Shown here piece after piece: positions 46,041 to 54,814 of a stretch of DNA of 64,000 nt. Where the stretch lies: assembly GCA_016722465.1 (NCBI GenBank), contig JADKJC010000001.1, forward strand, positions 558,001-622,000. The letters run 5' to 3'. A model generated the notes under the pieces. That model did no database searches, had not been told where the DNA came from, and saw only the letters and a program-made list of their open reading frames with translations. This DNA comes from Chitinophagaceae bacterium. Its GTDB lineage: Bacteria > Bacteroidota > Bacteroidia > Chitinophagales > Chitinophagaceae. Each line of letters opens with the position of its first letter. Position 1 is the first letter of the stretch. Made by a program: the position numbers and the translations under genes.

Positions 46041-46155
46041 GCCGCTAACAAATGTATTGCCGGCAAATGGGGCTTGACGGAAGATCAATCAGCTGCAAAT
46101 CGCTACTGTACTGCATCCGGGCTTGACGGAATTCTGTTCGGCAGTTAGTTGTTAA
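46041..46155. repeat. Cassette-spacer-like inverted and direct repeat
   Basis: The 115-base unit begins GCCGCTAACAA and ends GGCAGTTAGTTGTTAAC, with GGGCTTGACGGAA occurring twice inside (46070-46082 and 46119-46131). The left end is the reverse complement of TTGTTAGCGGC at 44045-44055. Such spacers separate small genes in Bacteroidota accessory arrays, but this is not a canonical integron attC, because the GTTRRRY core is not matched. The surrounding 277-base gap (45974-46250) has no gene. Confidence 0.5.
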
Positions 46156-46250
46156 CTTGTACTTTTAAATCATTATTCGGCTGCAGTTGTGGGCAGACAC
46201 AGCAACAAATATCCCATCTGCGGCAATACTGGTTCGTAAGCAGCCATTGT

Positions 46251-47291
46251 ATGACGATCACCCGTAACATAGAGACAATTTTAATTTTTACAGTTTTTCT
46301 TGCTTTGACTTCTTGCAATTTTGGCAACAAGAAAAGCGAACCCATTTGGAGCGACTTGCCTGCTGTAATGAGTTTGGACAACTTAAAGCAAACAGACTTT
46401 GTTATAACATTGGAAAATCCAATTTCAGAAAACAAGAATATCATTTATGCGCCTGCATTTTTGTATGCGTGGAACAAAATTAAAAAAGAACTTAAATTCC
46501 CAATCATAGCTGGCAATACAAATTCACCCGACTTCATCCTGTTAAATAAATCAATATCACATCAAAACTCATTAACTGGCAAAGAATATTCTGCAACAGT
46601 CGAAATTATAGACGGTGCAATTACTGGAAGAGCATTTTTTAATAAGACACTTCCCTTTGAAACAAAACTTCAATTTTTAGACGAACCAATAAATTTTGAC
46701 ACAACAAAAGTTTCTGCTTTTGGAATGTATTACTATAGCGATGATGCAATTAAGTTTACCAAAATTCTCTATTACAAGGACAACAATAATTTCATTTTAA
46801 AACTTATACCAAAAGACAAGCAACACGAAATCATATTAGTAAAAGGTCTTGATAAATACCAAACCTTGAAAGATGCAATTAACCTCACTAATGATTTAAT
46901 TTCCCAAGGAAAACAAGAACAGTCAAACACTAAATTACCCTGGAAATATCAAATCGTTCACGAAGACATCTTTGCAATTCCAGCCATTAAGATTAACATT
47001 AAGACACACTACAAAAACATTGAAGGGCAAACCTTTTCGACTAGCAACAAAGTAAAACATACAGTTGAAGAAGCATATCAAAGGACAGGATTTATCCTAA
47101 ATGAAAACGGTGCAGTTGCGGAAAGTGAAGCGACAGTATCACTTGACTCTGCAAGTGCTGAACCAAGTATTACTCATCCAAAGAAAATGATTTTTGACAG
47201 ACCGTTTTTAATCATCATAAAGCGGATAGATAAAGTAAATCCTTACTTTGTGATGAAAGTGGCGAACGCAGAATTACTTACGAGAAAATAA
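46251..47291 (+). CDS. Lipoprotein with a serpin-like C-terminus
   Basis: I do not recognise a close family. ATG 46251 gives a 346-residue protein whose N-terminus (TILIFTVFLALTSC) is a lipoprotein signal, so it is probably membrane-anchored. An ATG at 46149 would place the signal about 45 residues in, which argues against it. The C-terminal NENGAVAESEATVSLDSA followed by MIFDRPFLIIIKRID resembles the hinge, reactive loop and closing strand of serpins (Glu-Glu-Gly-x-Glu-Ala and Asp-x-Pro-Phe-Leu). The rest is compatible but weak. A proteinase-inhibitor role is inference. The gene is AT-rich and sits between spacer repeats. Confidence 0.6.
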   Translation: MTITRNIETILIFTVFLALTSCNFGNKKSEPIWSDLPAVMSLDNLKQTDFVITLENPISENKNIIYAPAFLYAWNKIKKELKFPIIAGNTNSPDFILLNKSISHQNSLTGKEYSATVEIIDGAITGRAFFNKTLPFETKLQFLDEPINFDTTKVSAFGMYYYSDDAIKFTKILYYKDNNNFILKLIPKDKQHEIILVKGLDKYQTLKDAINLTNDLISQGKQEQSNTKLPWKYQIVHEDIFAIPAIKINIKTHYKNIEGQTFSTSNKVKHTVEEAYQRTGFILNENGAVAESEATVSLDSASAEPSITHPKKMIFDRPFLIIIKRIDKVNPYFVMKVANAELLTRK

Positions 47292-47317
47292 CGGCTGCTT
47301 ACATTGGGCTTGCCTCT

Positions 47318-47343
47318 GCCCAGGTTCGTGTCTTCACGAACCT
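47318..47343. repeat. Hairpin with 17-mer shared with 50608
   Basis: AGGTTCGTG-TCTT-CACGAACCT (47322-47343) is a perfect 9-bp stem. GCCCAGGTTCGTGTCTT (47318-47334) recurs exactly at 50608-50624. It lies between the serpin-like and DUF1801 genes. Confidence 0.65.
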
Positions 47344-47392
47344 AGGCCATGGGAAAGAAACTTATTAGAAAATAAATATAAACGGTACGGGT

Positions 47393-47826
47393 ATGAATAT
47401 GTTTGCAAAAATGAAGCCAAATCCGTAGAAGAATATCTTTTGGCTGTACCTGATGATCGCAAGAAAGAATTTGATTTTCTTCACGATTTTATTCAAAAGG
47501 CAGTTCCGAAGCTAAAACCCTATTTTGCTTCTAATATGATCGGGTACGGTTCATTTTACTACCTTGATTCAAAAAAGCAAAAAAAAGATTGGCCTATAAT
47601 TTCCCTGGCAAATCAAAAAAATTACATAAGTATTTATGTATGTACAGTTGTTGAGGATAAGGCTGCGGCAGAAAAATATAAAAAAGAGCTTGGTAAGCTT
47701 AGTAAGGGGGTAACTTGCATTAGATTTAAGAAAATTGAGGAAATCAATCTTGAAACTCTTAAAATAGTATTAAGGCTCGCTGAAAAAAAACCTGGGGTTG
47801 CAGGTGCCACCATAGTAGATAAATAG
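47393..47826 (+). CDS. DUF1801 family protein (N-terminal frameshift)
   Basis: The domain AKSVEEYLLAVPDDRKKEF and FASNMIGYGSFYYLDSKKQK with the C-terminal KIVLRLAEKKPGVAGA fits DUF1801 (YdhG-like), a small cytoplasmic family of unknown function. The main frame is open without an ATG as far as the upstream hairpin, and its only start before the conserved region is TTG 47440, which would cut it off. If one A is restored in the A-run at 47407-47411, ATG 47393 reads MNMFAKNEAKSVEEY, a natural start. It sits between repeats, like the two preceding genes. Confidence 0.78.
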
Positions 47827-48345
47827 TTTGACGTTGTCATAAATAAATATTTAGCAATCCGGCAGGCCAAACGCATAACATGGGGTTTACCTGAAGTTCC
47901 TTCTTCTGAGCAACACCTCTTTCTTCCAGCCCTGTGTGGTTGCAAGGACGTTGGGTTTGCAGGAATCGGACTGGTATTATATAAACCTCTTTTGCTTACT
48001 TGACGCAACGTCCTCCGCTTTGCTCGTTGAGAGCCGTTGCTGGAAATTTTATCATTTATAGAGTTACGTGATGGAAGACGTTTCAGGCAATAAAGGCAGG
48101 TTTAATTTACAACAAGTTATCCCTTGAAACAATTGGCCAGATGAGGTTGCATAGTGGATAATACCGATCACACAGATATTGACCCACCAGCTCTACTATT
48201 TTCTTTTTAATCAAGCCTCCTTGCATAACTCAAGACAAGCGTATTAAAAAAAAATGATAATTTCTGCAAAGAGATTTAAATTTATATACCCCCTGAAAAA
48301 TGCAGTCCGGCCCCTCTTATCTGTTCATTTATCTAAATTTTATCA
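47827..48345. other. 519-base gap with no convincing gene
   Basis: Between DUF1801 and the WG-repeat gene. Minus-strand frames around 47634-48008 overlap the DUF1801 gene and have no family match. The section 47850-48010 (GCATAACATGGGGTTTACC onwards) has repeat-like character, with short inverted pieces such as GACGCAACGTC near 48001. The last 100 bases are AT-rich and probably contain the WG gene promoter. I see nothing more specific. Confidence 0.45.
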
Positions 48346-50538
48346 GTGATGAAAAAAGAACCCTGCTTACATCCCCAAACGCATGGCAGGCATGTGCCTT
48401 GTTATTTTTTATTTATACTCCTTATTTTTTTATTACCCTTGTTTATTACTGCACAGCAAAAAGTATTGAAACCTTTTAAAGGGTTCGGTAAATATGGCCT
48501 TCGCACTGCTGCCGGTAAAATTATCGTTGAGGCAAAATATGATGCAGCATTTGAATCTAAAGAAGGACTGGCGCTTGTTATCCTCGATAAAAAAATCGGG
48601 TATGTTGATACGACAGGTAAAGAAGTGATACCATTCAAATATCAAACCGCCGATCACTTTAATGAAAATATGGCAAGAGTGAAACTAAATGACAAATGGG
48701 CCTTCATTGATAAAACAGGCAAAGAAATAACCTCCCTTATTTACCAGGAGGCAGACAATTTTAGCGGCGGCCTGGCAAGGGTAAAACTAAATGACAAATG
48801 GGGGTTTGTTGACAAGGCTGGTAAAGAAATAATTCCACATAAATACCGGGCTGCAGGTAATGTGATGGAAGGTATGATTGCGGTAATGTTGGATAGCCTA
48901 TGGGGCTTCATCGATAAAACAGGCAAGCAAATAATCCCGGCTACATACCAATCCGCAGGAAATTTCAACAATGGGCTTGCATGGGTTGGCATTGATAAAA
49001 AATATGGATTTATTGATACTAGAGGTAAAGAAATAACATCAATAAAATACCAGTCATTAGATACATTGAGTGAAGGATTGGCCAGGGTTAAACTAAATAA
49101 TAAATGGGGATTTGTTGACAGGGCTGGTAAAGAAATAACTGAGCTAAAATATGACCAGGCAGGAAATTTTACTGATGGCCTCGCCTGGGTGCAACTGGAC
49201 AGCAACATGGGTTATATTAATAAAACCGGTAAAGAAATAACTCCTTTAAAATACAAAACTATCTACAGTTTTGTTGAAGATTTGGGAAAAGTAACGGTTG
49301 GAAAAAAAATTGGATTTATTAACCGGTCGGGTAAAGAAGTAGTGGCCCCGGTATACATGGAGGCAAGGGATTATAGAAACGGAACCGTTGTTGTAAGAAA
49401 AGAGAATAAAATGTGGGGCCTGGTTGATAAGGATGGAAAAGAAACCAGTGAATTTAAATATGACTCAGTCGGTTATTTCTTTAATGGTATTGCACTGGCC
49501 CGCTCAGGTAAAAAATTGGGATATTTAAGTGAAACAGGTAAAGAAATAATTGCGGTACAGTATGATGAGATAAAAGATTTTTCGTACAGGTTGTTCCTTG
49601 TAAAGTCGGATGATAAATATGGTGTTTTTGACCAAACGGGTAAGGAACTGGTACCGGTAAAATATCAGAACATTATCGATTTAGGTTATTTTACGAATAA
49701 ATACAAGGTTCAATTAAAAGACAAATGGGGCCTGGTAAATGATACAGGTAAAGCGATAACAGCCATCAAATATCAGCAGATTGGTAAAGTAACAGGAGGT
49801 TTGTGGCCAGCAAAGCTAAATGATAAATGGGGCTTTATTGACTCGGCAGGAAAAGAAGTGATTCCCTTTATCTATGATAAAATAGGAACCTATATTTTTG
49901 AATTTTCAAATCAAGACGGATTTAATGATAGCCTTGCCATGGTAAAACTCAATGGCAAATGGGGGGTAATTGATAACACAGGCACACAGTTAATTCCGGC
50001 CCAGTATGAGGAGATTCAGAATAATAACAATTATGACGAAGAAAATGAATACAGAGGGAAATTGAATGGTGAATGGCATTACTATAACAACAAAGGAAAG
50101 CTGTTAAAAACTATTAAGGCTAAGATGGCTTCTGTTACGAAAGAACCAGTACCGCCCACTGTAACGGATACAAAAATACTGCAACCGCCTGTGCCCATGA
50201 AAGGAACTGTAGATACTTTTGTGATAGGCACATGGAAATACCATGATGATGCACAGAACTATGGAAAGGACTACAGTGTTTTTTATATCTTCAGGGCCGA
50301 TGGAACCTATGATATGTACCAGGATCATACAGGTGCTGTTCCACCTCCGCCTGTTACTGATAATTTCTGGCGGATTGATGGCGAATATCTGGAGGTGTTG
50401 CCTGAAGGGGCAAAAGCACCATCCCGTTTGAAGCTGTTAAAGCGGAACGATACACAAAAAAATAAACCTGTTCTGTTGATACAATGGAATACCGGCAGCG
50501 ATGATTACCGAATCTATTACCCCGTTGTAAAGAAGTAA
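48346..50538 (+). CDS. WG-repeat protein, secreted
   Basis: After a signal peptide (YFLFILLIFLLPLFITAQ) the protein is a tandem array of about 15 WG repeats (roughly residues 40-600) with units of the type KWGFVDKAGKEIIPHKY; an extra unit ends the array as HYYNNKGKLLK. The repeat is about 36-40 residues long. The last 110 residues (FVIGTWKYHDDAQN to the end) form a separate lipocalin-like or immunoglobulin-like domain that I do not assign. WG repeats are probably protein- or ligand-binding beta structures; the function is unknown. The start could be either of the two Met codons at 48346 and 48349. The protein has 730 residues. Confidence 0.9.
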   Translation: MMKKEPCLHPQTHGRHVPCYFLFILLIFLLPLFITAQQKVLKPFKGFGKYGLRTAAGKIIVEAKYDAAFESKEGLALVILDKKIGYVDTTGKEVIPFKYQTADHFNENMARVKLNDKWAFIDKTGKEITSLIYQEADNFSGGLARVKLNDKWGFVDKAGKEIIPHKYRAAGNVMEGMIAVMLDSLWGFIDKTGKQIIPATYQSAGNFNNGLAWVGIDKKYGFIDTRGKEITSIKYQSLDTLSEGLARVKLNNKWGFVDRAGKEITELKYDQAGNFTDGLAWVQLDSNMGYINKTGKEITPLKYKTIYSFVEDLGKVTVGKKIGFINRSGKEVVAPVYMEARDYRNGTVVVRKENKMWGLVDKDGKETSEFKYDSVGYFFNGIALARSGKKLGYLSETGKEIIAVQYDEIKDFSYRLFLVKSDDKYGVFDQTGKELVPVKYQNIIDLGYFTNKYKVQLKDKWGLVNDTGKAITAIKYQQIGKVTGGLWPAKLNDKWGFIDSAGKEVIPFIYDKIGTYIFEFSNQDGFNDSLAMVKLNGKWGVIDNTGTQLIPAQYEEIQNNNNYDEENEYRGKLNGEWHYYNNKGKLLKTIKAKMASVTKEPVPPTVTDTKILQPPVPMKGTVDTFVIGTWKYHDDAQNYGKDYSVFYIFRADGTYDMYQDHTGAVPPPPVTDNFWRIDGEYLEVLPEGAKAPSRLKLLKRNDTQKNKPVLLIQWNTGSDDYRIYYPVVKK

Positions 50539-50607
50539 CAGTGAAAATTAAATTATTCATCACCCAGTTTTTTGGAAAAAAACTTAAAATGCTGCCACTT
50601 CTTCCGG

Positions 50608-50701
50608 GCCCAGGTTCGTGTCTTTAAGAAGCATAAGGAGACACGGACCAAGACGAGGCGGGAAACAGGAGTTGCAAGTTTGTATGCCGTACAAGTGAGT
50701 G
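50608..50701. repeat. Repeat block after the WG gene
   Basis: GCCCAGGTTCGTGTCTT (50608-50624, also at 47318) pairs with AGACACGGACC (50638-50648) as an 11-bp stem with one G-U pair. CCGTACAAGTGAGTG (50687-50701) matches 9914-9928 exactly. The 274-base gap to engB has no supported gene; a 71-codon plus-strand frame across the repeats is probably chance. Confidence 0.6.
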
Positions 50702-50812
50702 CCAACGCTACGATCGGGATACTGGCCAAAAGCATCAGCATAAGTAGCGCAATGATGCCGCCACAACTACAGATGTTGGCCCAATAAAAATATAACAGGT
50801 TATCTTTGCCAC

Positions 50813-51445
50813 ATGCACATCAAAACAGCCACATATGTAATCAGCAGCCCATCATTTGATAAATGCCCGCCGCCGGACAAACCTGAGTTTGCGTTTATTG
50901 GCCGCAGTAATGTGGGCAAATCCTCGCTGATCAATATGCTGTGCAATAATGCCAAACTGGCCAAAACCTCCGGCACACCCGGCAAAACACAGCTCATCAA
51001 CCATTTTGAAATTGCCAGTATGCCGGATGAAAAAGCCTATACCAAAGAAACCAAATGGTACCTGGTAGATCTGCCGGGCTATGGTTTTGCCAAAGTGAGC
51101 ATCAGCAGCCGCAGAAGATGGGAGCAAATGATAGAGAATTACCTGCGCAGAAGAGAGAACCTTAAAATGATCTTTGTACTGATCGATGCCAGGCACAGCC
51201 CTCAGAAAATTGACCTTGAGTTTTTGAGCAATCTTGATAAATGGGGCCTGCCCATCACCATGATCTTTACCAAGGCAGATAAAGAAACCCAGGCCATCGT
51301 GGCAAAAAATGTAAAACAATTTTTAGAAGCCCTGAGAAAAACATGGCAGTTTTTGCCGCAGCATTTTGTAAGCAGTGCGGTAAAAAAATCCGGCAGAGAT
51401 AAAATACTGGCGTTGATAGAAGAATTGTATACCGGGGAAAAATAA
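50813..51445 (+). CDS. yihA: Ribosome-assembly GTPase YihA/YsxC/EngB
   Basis: EngB-type GTPases assist assembly of the large ribosomal subunit. The 210-residue protein has Walker A EFAFIGRSNVGKSSLINMLC, the switch region TSGTPGKTQLINHFEI, the G3 motif LVDLPGYGFAKVS, and G4 MIFTKADK (Thr-Lys-x-Asp) with VSSAVKKSGRDKI for G5. The ATG at 50813 begins ITKTATYVISS-type family sequence (HIKTATYVISSPSFDKCPPP), which fits the usual N-terminus. It is the first clearly housekeeping gene after the accessory stretch. Confidence 0.95.
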   Translation: MHIKTATYVISSPSFDKCPPPDKPEFAFIGRSNVGKSSLINMLCNNAKLAKTSGTPGKTQLINHFEIASMPDEKAYTKETKWYLVDLPGYGFAKVSISSRRRWEQMIENYLRRRENLKMIFVLIDARHSPQKIDLEFLSNLDKWGLPITMIFTKADKETQAIVAKNVKQFLEALRKTWQFLPQHFVSSAVKKSGRDKILALIEELYTGEK

Positions 51446-51549
51446 GGGAGACAATTGTATGTTCCCTAATGGTTACATTACGAAAGAAGGTTGTTTTTAC
51501 CGCCACCTCGCCCATTGGCTCCACCGGGATCTACCGCTGACAGGGTCGG

Positions 51550-52023
51550 TTAGTTCACCACTTTATTGGCACAACTGCTGCTGGCAAATGCTTCCGGCTT
51601 GGCCTTAAAGGCAAAGCCCATCCCAAGAATATAGCCCATCGCTTCCCGTAGCGCTTCATTGCTTTTAAAATTGGGATTGGTGTTAATGTCCGCATGCACT
51701 TCCATGTCCACATCATACAACGTAAAGAGGTCGCAGAGTTCGTAAGCAATTTCAATGCTCTTGGCAACTTCCACCAGCATCCTTTCTTTGATACTGTACT
51801 TCACCAGTGTTTTTTCGTTGTGGATGAACATGAAGCCGCCATGACCTTCCCGTAAAAAAACGATTACGGTGGCAAATTCAGTTTCTTTTCCTTTAACCTG
51901 GCTGTCGGTACCGATGCAAACCTTGAGGTGATAGCCTGCAGTTGTTTCCCTGTTGATGGCTGCTTCTACAGCGTCTTTGATGGGAAGTTGAATGGGATCT
52001 CCATTAAATTTTCTCCATAACAT
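51550..52023 (-). CDS. YkuK family RNase H-like protein (DUF458)
   Basis: The 157-residue protein has the family's acidic motif CIGTDSQVKGKETEFATVIV near the N-terminus, FMFIHNEKTLVKYSIKERML in the middle and DVDMEVHADINTNPNFKSNE later. This matches DUF458/YkuK, proposed to adopt an RNase H-like fold, with the function not established. The C-terminal half (AMGYILGMGFAFKAKPEAF) is also conserved. It is convergent with engB and shows no obvious operon partner. Confidence 0.86.
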   Translation of the reverse strand: MLWRKFNGDPIQLPIKDAVEAAINRETTAGYHLKVCIGTDSQVKGKETEFATVIVFLREGHGGFMFIHNEKTLVKYSIKERMLVEVAKSIEIAYELCDLFTLYDVDMEVHADINTNPNFKSNEALREAMGYILGMGFAFKAKPEAFASSSCANKVVN

Positions 52024-52132
52024 ATTGAATGGGGTTTTCTAAAGTTACTGAGAAATCCCATATAACCAAGAGCCATAAGCGATTTTTGCTGTTCTTAATA
52101 AAGAATTCATTTACTGCAATTACCATAAAAAA

Positions 52133-52154
52133 GAGGCAGCCCAAAGGCCGCCTC
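52133..52154 (-). terminator. Rho-independent terminator of the metalloprotease gene
   Basis: On the minus strand GAGGCGGCC-TTT-GGGCTGCCTC folds into a stem with one bulge and is followed by TTTTTT (52127-52132). It lies about 50 bases past the stop at 52205. Confidence 0.75.
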
Positions 52155-52204
52155 TCTTAATTTACACATGAACTACTTACTTTATTGATACTTTATTCAA
52201 CACT

Positions 52205-53782
52205 TTACTGCTTTAAGACCCTCACCGTTTGCTGTAAGCCGCAAGCCACCAACTGCAAAATATAAATTCCTGCAGGCTGGTTGGAAATATTGATATGGCT
52301 TAAGCCGCCTGCACCTGTTCCTTTGGCGATACTGTTGCCATTCATACCAGTTAACTGGTACTGGTAACTGCCATTGGCTGTAACAGCAATTTCGCTGGTT
52401 ACAACCGTTGACACTATGAAATGGGGCGCCACATTGGCTTTTTTAAGCATAATGGCGGAAGAATAAACTGGATTCCCGGAGATGGATATTACCTGCAAGC
52501 GGTAATACAGGTCTGTTTGCTGCTGTGGCACATAACTGAAATTATTTTGCCTGCTACCCAGACGGCTTACATCTGTAAAATGAATTCCATCTGCTGAAGA
52601 TTGCAACAGCATACTGCTGATGGTTTCGTTGCAGGCAATGGTCCAGCTAAGATGATGCACACTATTAATAACAGCACCATTCAATGTAATATTACAAACA
52701 GGCAGTACACCAAACAATCCTTTGAGTGAATAGGAACCGAGGCTTCCATAATCGGTGGCATTGCTGTTGCCGGTACCGTCTACCACCAGGTAATAAGCAC
52801 CTGCAGTAAGGATGGTATCAATGGCTGCACTCATGCTGCCGGAAGGGTCAAATACTTTGAGCAGGTTTTTTGAACCATCGTACAATGATAATTTTATATC
52901 GAGATCTGCACCATCATTATTAGCATTAAAGCCAAACGGGACCGCTTCTAAATGAAAGTTTACATTTTGCGGTAAGTTAAAGGCAAAAGCATCTTTATCA
53001 TTGCTGGTGCTGATAATACCACTGATATTTATATTGGGAGAATTAATGATTGCTGTAGTGCTGTTAATATCATCACTGTAATCATCTGCCCTGTAACCAA
53101 AACCATTTTGAGAGGTAATGACGGAAAGATTGTCCTGCATACTGCTGCAGCCATAAGGTGTGGGACCGTTGTTCCAGCCGCTCATGTTGCGGTAGTAGCT
53201 GTTGCCCATAATGGGTGCCCAGCCAGTTTCACCAGTGCCGTTACCATCGTTATAAGTAGCGGTAAGGTTACAGCCGCCATCGTATTTACTCTGGTGCTTT
53301 AACCCAAGTGCATGGCCGCTTTCGTGTGAGCAACATTCTGCCACCATCTTTGCATTGTTTGGGCCAAGCCTGTCGCTAAAAACAAAACAAGGCGTATCAT
53401 CACCCCAGGTGAAAGCACCCAGGTAACTTACTCCCCCAACGCCGGTGAACCAACCGCTGGTTGGAGTAATGATCACTCTTATCCTCCTGTCAACCGGTGC
53501 ATTGACAAAAGTATTGATATCAGTTGTGATATTGATATTAAAAGGCCGGTAGTCTTCTGCCACACGGTTAAACACTTCTGTTACTTGTGCATTGCTTAAT
53601 CCCGAAGGAACACAGCTGAAGCTAACCCCGTTATTCCATACCGGGCTGTTTACCTCTTCACCATCAAAATCTAAATAAATGGTAGCGTTTGCAGATGGAT
53701 AACTGTTGAGTTTTGCCTGGCTGCTGACCGTAAATACCCACAGCAACAAGGGAAATATGGTGAGTAAAATTTTGTTTTTCAT
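52205..53782 (-). CDS. Secreted zinc metalloprotease with T9SS sorting domain
   Basis: The 525-residue protein has a signal peptide (ILLTIFPLLLWVFTVSSQA) and a metzincin-like domain with zinc motif CSHESGHALGLKHQ (His-Glu-x2-His-x5-His) at about 183-193, preceded by IYLDFDGEEVNSPVWNNG. The middle (DKDAFAFNLPQNVNFHLEAV) resembles a pre-peptidase C-terminal-type domain. The last 80 residues, ending QPAGIYILQLVACGLQQTVR, form a Por-type C-terminal sorting domain, so it is probably exported by T9SS and attached to the surface. A terminator follows (52133). It is AT-moderate and intact. Confidence 0.88.
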   Translation of the reverse strand: MKNKILLTIFPLLLWVFTVSSQAKLNSYPSANATIYLDFDGEEVNSPVWNNGVSFSCVPSGLSNAQVTEVFNRVAEDYRPFNINITTDINTFVNAPVDRRIRVIITPTSGWFTGVGGVSYLGAFTWGDDTPCFVFSDRLGPNNAKMVAECCSHESGHALGLKHQSKYDGGCNLTATYNDGNGTGETGWAPIMGNSYYRNMSGWNNGPTPYGCSSMQDNLSVITSQNGFGYRADDYSDDINSTTAIINSPNINISGIISTSNDKDAFAFNLPQNVNFHLEAVPFGFNANNDGADLDIKLSLYDGSKNLLKVFDPSGSMSAAIDTILTAGAYYLVVDGTGNSNATDYGSLGSYSLKGLFGVLPVCNITLNGAVINSVHHLSWTIACNETISSMLLQSSADGIHFTDVSRLGSRQNNFSYVPQQQTDLYYRLQVISISGNPVYSSAIMLKKANVAPHFIVSTVVTSEIAVTANGSYQYQLTGMNGNSIAKGTGAGGLSHINISNQPAGIYILQLVACGLQQTVRVLKQ

Positions 53783-53829
53783 ACAACGGATATTGGATGG
53801 ATGATTGGTTTGGATGGTGCTTTTTTATA

Positions 53830-54283
53830 TCATTGATTACAGGTTGGTAATAAGGTGCCTGTTGCTATCTTAATAAACTGGTAGGTATTGTCTGTATTTC
53901 TTTTCAACTCGTAACCATCTGCATAATCGGTATTAAATAAATGACCTACATAGATGGCTTTGTTAGCAGCATCATATCGTTTCGTTACCGAAAACAAAAT
54001 ATTCCTGAAAGCAGGAAGTGTAATGGCCACTGTTTGCAGGTTGTTATACTTATCGGCTTTACTGATTACGGTCCCCTGCAAATTGAGGTTACCGGGCAGT
54101 TGCAGATTTACCTGCCTGCCTTTCTCTGTATTGAATAAGCTGCTTAGCTGAGCTTCCGTGCAATTGATAACGGACGGGTAATTATTGAAAAGTGATTTTT
54201 TTGAGAAGCTTTTCTTGTGCAATACTGCTAACTGCAAAAAGGGTACAAAAAGCAGTTAACACCAGTTTGGTACAGTGTTTCAT
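53830..54283 (-). CDS. Secreted protein of unknown family (frameshift after signal peptide)
   Basis: I recognise no domain. The body (VINCTEAQLSSLFNTEKGRQ through IKIATGTLLPTCNQ) is clear in one frame from 53830. ATG 54283 in another frame gives a good signal peptide, MKHCTKLVLTAFCTLFAVSS followed by IAQEKLLKK. The two join if the T-run at 54196-54202 (plus strand) has six rather than seven bases. The combined mature protein is about 125 residues with two Cys. It lies 47 bases before the metalloprotease start, on the same strand, so the two may be co-expressed; a partner or propeptide role is only a guess. Confidence 0.65.
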
Positions 54284-54403
54284 AAGATTGTTTTTTGGAT
54301 AGATAACTATTGCATAGCTGGATACAGCAAACAACAACTATTAGAACGAATGGAAACAATTCTTATTGCCTGCACAGGGGAAAGTTATTGCAGCCAGACT
54401 GGG

Positions 54404-54766
54404 TTAATACTGCCCGGTGCTTAATAGTACAAGAGTACAGGCTTCCTGCACAGCGATCCCCTTTTCTTTAGCCAGATCATACAATTCGTCGTTTTCTGTA
54501 CCGGGGTTAAAAATGATGCGTTTTGGATGAAGCGATAGAATATAATCGTAGTAGTCTTTTTGTCTTAAAGGATTGAGATATAAGGTAACCGTATCAATAT
54601 TGTCAAAAAGCCTTTTTTCTGTTTCAATGACGGTGTTGCCGATACTCCCGGGTTTATTCCCCAAAGCAACCACAGGGTGCTGATGAGCATTTAATTTTTG
54701 AACCGCCAGGTAACTATACCGTTGCGGATTGCCGGATGCCCCTATTACCATTGTTTTCTTTTCCAT
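54404..54766 (-). CDS. CoA-binding domain protein
   Basis: The 120-residue protein is a single Rossmann-like CoA-binding domain: KTMVIGASGNPQRYSYLAVQ, VVALGNKPGSIGN, DTVTLYLNPLRQKDYYDYIL and IIFNPGTENDELYDLAKEKG, ending with AVQEACTLVLLSTGQY. These are the conserved blocks of the YccU/CoA_binding_2 group found in succinyl-CoA synthetase-like proteins. The function of the stand-alone form is unclear. It lies between the protease and DCC-protein genes on the same strand. Confidence 0.9.
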   Translation of the reverse strand: MEKKTMVIGASGNPQRYSYLAVQKLNAHQHPVVALGNKPGSIGNTVIETEKRLFDNIDTVTLYLNPLRQKDYYDYILSLHPKRIIFNPGTENDELYDLAKEKGIAVQEACTLVLLSTGQY

Positions 54767-54814
54767 TGCCTTCTTTTATTTCATATCACGATCTGCCCTG
54801 CGATACTGACAGGA

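Noticed and set aside
46041..46155. Canonical integron attC site
   Set aside because: Inverted ends and size are similar, but the conserved GTTRRRY core is not present and no integrase is in the window.
50572..50787. Short plus-strand frame before engB
   Set aside because: It lies over dispersed repeats and has no recognisable domain.
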